From the NCBI GenBank assembly GCA_000226015.1, contig JH152892.1, positions 1-22,956 of the forward strand: a stretch of 22,956 nt of DNA, written 5' to 3'. The DNA is from Mnemiopsis leidyi (lineage: Eukaryota > Ctenophora > Tentaculata > Lobata > Bolinopsidae). Shown here piece by piece: positions 17,428 to 22,956 of the stretch (positions within the stretch are counted from its first letter, which is position 1; each line of letters begins with the position of its first letter). Under the pieces are notes generated by a model. It did no database searches and was not told where the DNA came from. It saw only the letters and a list, made by a program, of their open reading frames with translations. Both the position numbers and the translations under genes were made by a program.

Positions 17428-18756
17428 TCAGTCAGGTGAACCTTTAATAAAGGGACTTAAAACCCCGACAATAACCCTATGTCTATACGGGTCACACAGA
17501 TAAATACTCCCGTCAAACTCCTTGACGACAATGCTGGTGATGGAGTGGAACCCACCCAGGTCCTCTCCGACCATGATCAATATCAGTTCTCCAGTAGGAT
17601 ACATCACCGAGATCCGCCCCTCAGCTGTACCAACAAGAAGCACCCCATCAGGAGCGACAGTGATGGATATTGGGACCCCGGGTATGGGGATCCTGCGCAC
17701 CAACTCCCCCTCCAGTGTCCACACGTGCACACACGAGTTTGACTTGTCACACACGTATATCTCCTCGGTAACGGCGCTGCCCGCCACCGCCACCGCGTTG
17801 GTGTCGTGACGGAGTTTCTTGGTGCACTCCAGGATGACTTTAGTGTCGTCCTCGCTGTTGAAGGAGAGTTTCCAGATCTCGACTACCGAAACTTTACAGA
17901 GGTAGATGTGACCGTTAATGAAGGTACAATCCAGCACTCCTTCCCAGATATTCCTTATAGTGTACCACTGCTGGTTGTCCCCCGATTGGAGTCGATAGCT
18001 CAACAGCCGATCTTGAGCGATGAAATCTCTGACTGGTGTGCCCGCTGACCACATCCCCACTACCCGACCTACGTTCCCTTTAAACATCTTGGTGTGGAGG
18101 AAGGTTTTTCCCTCCTCGTTGCCGGTTGGATACGCTACACGGACAACAGAGTCCGAGTCGTAGATAAGCAGACCGGAAAGATGTTGGGACAGATAGACCG
18201 GGTTTTTCAAGTCACGTGTCGACTCATCCAGAAATTCCAACATGGTGTACTCCTGCCAGAGTCGGGGTAAAGACCAGAGCTGGTGTGACGAGACAAATAT
18301 GCTGGAGGCACTAGTGAGGCTGGAGCGGGAAGCGTCCGGAGGGGTGGACAGTACACGTTTAGCTTTACCGTGCGTGTCCACTGACAACTTCATTCTCTTC
18401 ATAATAACTTCACCTCCCACGTGGATTGACGGAGCGGAAAAGGCGGCAACTTCAAATGAGATCTGAGGTATGCTTTTCATTTCACTGACGATCTTTTCTA
18501 TGTTTTTAAACTCTCTGATAAGGGAGTACGGTTTTTTGTCGTTGACTTTTACCAGCAAGCTCATGATTCTCTCCCGTTCTGTGTCCATCACTTTTTGAAC
18601 TTCACCCAGGATGGTAAGATTGTTTTGCTTGGCAGCTTGAATCTGAGCAGTAAGCTTGTTCTTCTGAGTCGTTGCTTCCTGTATAATCCTGTCGTAGTAA
18701 GCCGCCATTCGAGAATCTTCCGATTCCAACGTTTCCAAAACCACTGTGCACTCGTC
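17428..18756 (-). CDS. TRIM exon 6, coiled-coil end and NHL-like propeller
   Basis: 442 codons plus stop, starting DECTVVLETLESEDSRMAAY after ccttgcag. The first 95 residues are heptad-rich. A Ser-rich linker follows, then repeated strand patterns ending in D-x-x-x-x-x-V/I blocks as in NHL propellers. The propeller lying in one large exon is common in TRIM genes. An open frame on the opposite strand (17479-17742 and others) is a shadow. Confidence 0.88.
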   Translation of the reverse strand, partial: DECTVVLETLESEDSRMAAYYDRIIQEATTQKNKLTAQIQAAKQNNLTILGEVQKVMDTERERIMSLLVKVNDKKPYSLIREFKNIEKIVSEMKSIPQISFEVAAFSAPSIHVGGEVIMKRMKLSVDTHGKAKRVLSTPPDASRSSLTSASSIFVSSHQLWSLPRLWQEYTMLEFLDESTRDLKNPVYLSQHLSGLLIYDSDSVVRVAYPTGNEEGKTFLHTKMFKGNVGRVVGMWSAGTPVRDFIAQDRLLSYRLQSGDNQQWYTIRNIWEGVLDCTFINGHIYLCKVSVVEIWKLSFNSEDDTKVILECTKKLRHDTNAVAVAGSAVTEEIYVCDKSNSCVHVWTLEGELVRRIPIPGVPISITVAPDGVLLVGTAEGRISVMYPTGELILIMVGEDLGGFHSITSIVVKEFDGSIYLCDPYRHRVIVGVLSPFIKGSPD

Positions 18757-21422
18757 CTGCAAGGTAAAGTCTTAAAACTTAAAACCTCAAATTCATAATT
18801 TGAAGATTGGACGATCAAAAATATCACGTACAATTTATCATCCAAGAAATAACTGGCAACTCCAAACACTTGGAATAAACCCCACCTGTAATTGGTTGAA
18901 GAGATCACTGAACTCGACTTGTAAACTCTCCACATGGTCCGTCAGTAAGTTCCTCCTGGTCGCGGCTTCTAGATCAGGACGTACTGAGAACGGATGGTTA
19001 TATAAAAGTGTGCAACTGTTAGAGTACGGACAAGCAATGTTTTATCCAGTGCTCGCATTCAGTCAAGCTGGATGCGGTTTAAATATCCCGCTTTTTGGCC
19101 GCTCAATTTCTAAACATACGACTTAATAAGGCTATTCCAACAAGCATCTAGATGATTATCGACAAGCTTGTGAATTAGATTGTAATTAACAGAGATCAAT
19201 TTAAATTAAAACATCTGGATATAGAGATAAAATAAGTGCTTTGAAGGACAGCGGCACAATAGCTCACAGAAAAATGTATAAAGATCTATCCATTAATTTA
19301 TAATTCAAACCATCATGAAGCTCAAAAAACATTAAGTGAGATTATGCATGGTGAAATCGAAGGGTTCTATCGAAATATGCTATTGCTAATTGCTAGCTAT
19401 GTTATGAGCAATGTTACCCATGAGCTTTATTTATTTGAATGAAAATTTAGCCGAAGAAGTTAATACTATTAACTTACTGACTTGAAAGTTAAACTTACTA
19501 GCGGCACTAAACATACCTATTATTCTGGAATCTAAGTACAGCATGGCTATACGAGTAGCGGGTAGCAGAGATTGAGGGCCAGCCTCTAGCAGGTTGCTAG
19601 GATGCACACATTGTGCAAGTGAAATGTGCACTGTGCACGTTTGATACCTAGCTGGTGTCCTTGAGAAATGCACGTGTGTACGATGCACGTGCTGCAGAGA
19701 AGGATACTGCACTGTTGGCAGTAGCACGCAAGTTGAGCCCCATTACACATGTCACATAATCCACTAAGACTGTCTGTACTCCGACTTTCCTCCTCCTGCA
19801 AGGATATGTATTGGATATGTGGGAGGTTAGTTAATTAGCGTGTGGGTTGTTACAGGACTCTACCTATAAGTAATGCACTGCCAAGAATTCAGATATCCCA
19901 GGTTATCTTTATCTCAATTCTGTAAATTGTTAAGATTATTCATGGCAACAGCGACACGAACGTTTCTTAAAATCGCCGAGAAATTCCGATTTTGAACACT
20001 CTGTTTCGATAATCATCATGGAAATAAGATCTACAAGATTTGCGACAAAGCACACTAACAGCAATATCCAGATATAATACGACAACTATCGATGAACTAA
20101 AAGGTGCAATGTAGTGCTTACTCGCAGTAGGCCGCTGGAACCACAGTCTATCAAGCATCACATAGGTCACTAGATCCCCCATTGGAGATGTCGCACTATG
20201 ATTTTCAAAGTTTACAGCCGCAAACCACAAACAAAGATCTAAATTAAAATATTCAAGTCACGGATCATCGTGGATCACGGCAACTCAAAACTCATTTCTT
20301 AGTTTGATTCGCAAGTGGCAACAAACAAAATGAAAATTTAAGCTTTTTTAAGAAAAAGTTTGTACGTTCTGAACTTGTCTGAAATCCAGCGTGCACACCA
20401 CACATGAAGTTGAGGAATGTTTTAAAAACGCTGTAAAATCCGAATAACTCAACAACAACTATACTGGCTGCAGAGCTGGAGGAGCACATGATAAGCACAC
20501 AGTGCAGTAGCTGCAACAATAGACGTTACAACATAAGAAAAAACACACAAGCGAGCGGACCAATATGTTAAACTCGCTCCTGCATGCGAGGACCTCGTAC
20601 AATCGCGCGAGAGATGCTCGGTTTAGGGATCATGCTAGGCTGGCCAGATTGAAAAACACGGCTGGATCTTGTCGCCCTGCCTCGCCGCATCTTGTGAAGG
20701 AGCCGTCCTGATTCAGTGGTTATAGGACGAGACTTACAGAGGAGCTGTTTTTCGTTAACGTCTAAACGAGTTTTTTTACTTATCCGTCAAATTACTTATC
20801 CGTCAAATTAAATTCAACCTTCCATGACGAAAATACGCATGTTGTCGTCATATTTGTTGAGCATTATGAATTGGAATTTATTGCTAAAGTTGTGGCACAG
20901 TGCTACGAGAAAATATTTTAAAAATGTATCCTCACCTGGGTGACTATGTCCAGGAGAGCCAGATTCAAGGCCAACAGGTCCAGTTGGCAGGGTGCACTTT
21001 TCGTACAAATAGGACATTTGATGTACGAGCCCATCTGTAATGTTTGTGTTCAGATGTTACAGCGTTATTCAGTGACTTAAAATCCCAGCTAATTACATAC
21101 TCAAACCCACAAATATCACTTTAGAATGCTAATCATTGCATACCTAAATCCTTATAGGTATGCCTAAGTACTTAACTAGATACTTATCCAATTACACAAG
21201 CCACGTCTTTATGCAGAGAGCATTTTCGCTCGGATAATCGGAGTTCATACAACTCGCAATAAACAGATACAAAATCGTATGTTCGATCTACACATTGCTA
21301 ACCTGAGTCATTCCCTTGATACAACTCTCACAGAAGGTGTGCCCACAAGGGACGATGAGGGGGCGATGACCCCCGGCGTCGCCGTATCCCTGTGCGCAGA
21401 GCGGGCACGTGATGAACACCAT
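17428..21422 (-). CDS. TRIM/RBCC protein, probable RING E3 ubiquitin ligase with NHL-like C-terminus (six exons)
   Basis: Exons 21303-21422, 20936-21034, 19648-19795, 19517-19585, 18886-18968 and 17428-18756 join in phase to 1,848 bases, or 615 residues plus stop. Order: RING (1-50), B-box (about 87-122), coiled coil (about 146-268), linker, then a beta-propeller-like region (about 330-615) with NHL-type strands such as EEIYVCDKSNSCVHVW and GSIYLCDPYRHRVIV. The RING should transfer ubiquitin, the coiled coil should dimerise, and the propeller should bind the target or RNA; these roles come from the TRIM family, not from this protein. An in-frame TAA 12 nt upstream and A at -3/G at +4 support the start. 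I cannot name an orthologue; such genes are often expanded in invertebrates. Confidence 0.85.
18886..18968 (-). CDS. TRIM exon 5, coiled coil
   Basis: Reads EAATRRNLLTDHVESLQVEF and then SDLFNQLQ, a heptad-like helix. Acceptor is gatctag, donor gtgggg, phase 0. Confidence 0.8.
18969..19516 (-). other. TRIM intron 4 (548 bp)
   Basis: AT-rich, no repeat or exon recognised. Confidence 0.5.
19517..19585 (-). CDS. TRIM exon 4, start of coiled coil
   Basis: Completes E123, then AGPQSLLPATRIAMLYLDSR and II plus one base. The acceptor ctgctag was chosen because the tag 16 nt upstream gives a stop in phase. Donor is gtatgt. Confidence 0.7.
19648..19795 (-). CDS. TRIM exon 3, B-box zinc finger
   Basis: Starts EEESRSTDSLSGLCDMCNGA, then ACYCQQCS and LLCSTCIVH, ending SQGHQL. 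Likely ligands are C87, C90, C99 or C102, C107, C110, H113 and H120. CDMC replaces the usual C-x2-H of a type 2 B-box. Acceptor is tccttgcag, donor gtatca, phase 1. Confidence 0.83.
19796..20935 (-). other. TRIM intron 2 (1,140 bp)
   Basis: Contains a GC/CpG-richer island at about 20560-20720, including CGCGCGAGA, and a 16-bp tandem duplication at 20776-20807. The island has no open frame or RNA fold that I can support and might be an internal promoter. Confidence 0.5.
20776..20807. repeat. 16-bp tandem duplication
   Basis: TTACTTATCCGTCAAA occurs twice in a row (20776-20791 and 20792-20807), followed by the start of a third copy. Confidence 0.9.
20936..21034 (-). CDS. TRIM exon 2, end of RING finger
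   Basis: Thirty-three codons, MGSYIKCPICTKSAPCQLDL to LLDIVTQ. Gives the last RING pair C47 and C50 (CPIC). The Met is internal. Acceptor is acattacag, donor gtgagg. Confidence 0.86.
21303..21422 (-). CDS. TRIM exon 1, first part of RING finger
   Basis: Forty codons beginning MVFITCPLCAQGYGDAGG. Supplies zinc ligands C6, C9, C26, H28, C31 and C34 of a C3HC4 RING (VPCGHTFCESC). Donor CAG|gttagc, phase 0. CpG-rich compared with the flanks. Confidence 0.88.
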
Positions 21423-21450
21423 GCTGACACGTTACTCCGGGCGCTACATT

Positions 21451-21721
21451 GCTAAACTTGGGGATATGGTTAGTTTGAATCGGTTGCGAAGGATCAGGCC
21501 CTTATTCAGGGGGGGGGGGTGCAACAGAGGCAAGTGCCGCCCCCCGGCGAAACCTGGTTGCAGTTGTAGCTAGGGAAAAAATTAAATTTGTGATATATTT
21601 CGGCAAATTTGGTGACATGTTGAAAGTAAATATTTTCAGGTTTAGTTTCATTGAAATGCTTTACAATCTGATTATTTATTGTTAAACTTGGGATATGGTC
21701 GGTTTGAATCGGTGGCAAAGG
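21451..21721. repeat. direct repeats of about 42 bp flanking a G-run insertion
   Basis: Copies near 21451-21492 and 21681-21721 share TAAACTTGG, GATATGGT and GTTTGAATCGG with only a few differences. Between them lie a run of eleven G (21509-21519) and GCCGCCCCCCGGCG. The first copy starts about 30 bp upstream of the TRIM ATG, so the structure lies in its 5' untranslated or promoter region. Confidence 0.75.
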
Positions 21722-22247
21722 GTGCAATCCTTGAGGACCAAAATGTTGATCCTTGAATGTGAAAGACCTTCTCAACACATTGATATCATGATTATCAAAG
21801 TGATACGCCCAGACCAACGGCCATTGAAATCACACGATATTCCAAACAAACGTGTTTACTATCAAGAATAACTGTGCAATGACCTAAAACGCAACCAAAA
21901 ACCAAAGACCCACACAACGAACGAGCTAACTACAAAAACTAAAACAGTAAAAAGGATGGAATCATATAGCTGACTAAATAAGACTAAAATAGTAGTAAGA
22001 ATGTGATGGCAGTGCATGCTCGTGCTGCACAGCTGGTGTGTGATGTCTGATATAATTGTAGAAAGGGTAATGTGATTCACCAAGTGTCTACCTTTCTCAT
22101 CACCATGGCAACCGTCGCAAAATGCTCACCGCAAGAACCAAATTACATTGAAATAACACTCACGATTTACAAAGTTACTAGTGTGATAAAGTTAACGCAT
22201 AATCTCAAAATTACAGTCATTTAGTGCTATGAGTGTGCAGGAATATA

Positions 22248-22255
22248 TCGCGAGA
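22248..22255 (-). promoter_or_regulatory. TCTCGCGA-type promoter element (possible)
   Basis: The plus strand reads TCGCGAGA followed by GCGGGAAG. This palindromic CpG element is known at many animal promoters. Its position, about 830 bp upstream of the TRIM ATG, would fit an upstream untranslated exon or a neighbouring gene. Single copy, so weak. Confidence 0.3.
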
Positions 22256-22669
22256 GCGGGAAGTTTGGGAACAGTTGCAAGAAAACAATTGGAAAATTGT
22301 TACCCGTAAATCGTACACTAACCCAGGAGGCAAAATTACAGTTCTCACTGAGTCAAGGGGAGAAAGAGGTTGACTCTTACAACTTAACGTATAATGAACA
22401 AGTAAATGCGATGTAGTATACAATGCCCGGCACTATATAATAAAGTTCAGGTATCGATTAAAGTGGAGCCCGTAATGTCCTAGCTTGCGGAAGTGGGGGC
22501 CGCTATTAATGTTTGAACTGGCTGCCCCTTGTCCGAGATGCAGGAGCAGGTACATTTCAAACACGCACCACTCCACTGCCATCCAAATAATACATGCTCG
22601 GGAGATTAAGGAGTGATTACATGATTAGGTAGAATAAGCGTACTACAGCAGTTCTACACTGGAACACAT

Positions 22670-22956
<287 letters not shown>

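Noticed and set aside
17479..18048. Plus-strand open frames opposite TRIM exon 6
   Set aside because: Shadows of a long GC-richer coding exon on the minus strand.
20570..20720. Possible tRNA or other structured RNA gene
   Set aside because: Higher GC drew attention, but no cloverleaf arms, T-loop GTTCGA or A/B boxes could be found.

Overview
The window is nuclear DNA from an animal, most likely an invertebrate. It holds two multi-exon, spliced genes, both on the minus strand, in AT-leaning DNA with short and medium introns, minisatellites, a long TG microsatellite and no operon-like or bacterial signals. I cannot resolve the phylum from the sequence alone.

Gene 1 (16695 down to the left edge, about 16 kb) is a CCDC162-family gene. 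CCDC162 is the coiled-coil-domain protein family with an N-terminal DUF4549 region; as I recall, the human copy is the pseudogene CCDC162P. I traced 36 consecutive coding exons by hand. Every junction has GT donor and AG acceptor bases and matching codon phase. Together they give about 1,680 codons in one frame, except for a single in-frame TAG in exon 6. The last exon seen (489-700) still matches the family, and the 3' end probably lies beyond the left edge.

Gene 2 (21422-17428) is a six-exon TRIM/RBCC protein of 615 residues. It has a C3HC4 RING split over exons 1 and 2, a cysteine-rich B-box in exon 3, a coiled coil over exons 4-6, and an NHL-like beta-propeller C-terminus in the large last exon. 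It lies head-to-tail upstream of gene 1, with 732 bp between them.

The flanks hold little. The left 480 bp has a 15-bp-stem hairpin next to a C run, resembling a non-autonomous element. Upstream of gene 2 is a duplicated segment of about 42 bp flanking a G-run insertion. The right edge is an uninterrupted (TG)n tract of 282 bp that leaves the window.

The most unusual signal is in gene 1. Two separate introns (after exons 13 and 23) begin with a minisatellite whose repeat unit contains the intron's own 5' splice site. One array has about ten 20-bp units each carrying GTAAGTAAG. The other has five 23-bp units each carrying CAG|GTACGTAAC, with the first unit spanning the exon end. These are tandem arrays of perfect or near-perfect U1-binding donors. 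With the frame-neutral exon that carries the stop codon, they suggest unusual splicing of this gene. No RNA genes, CRISPR arrays or intact transposase genes were seen.
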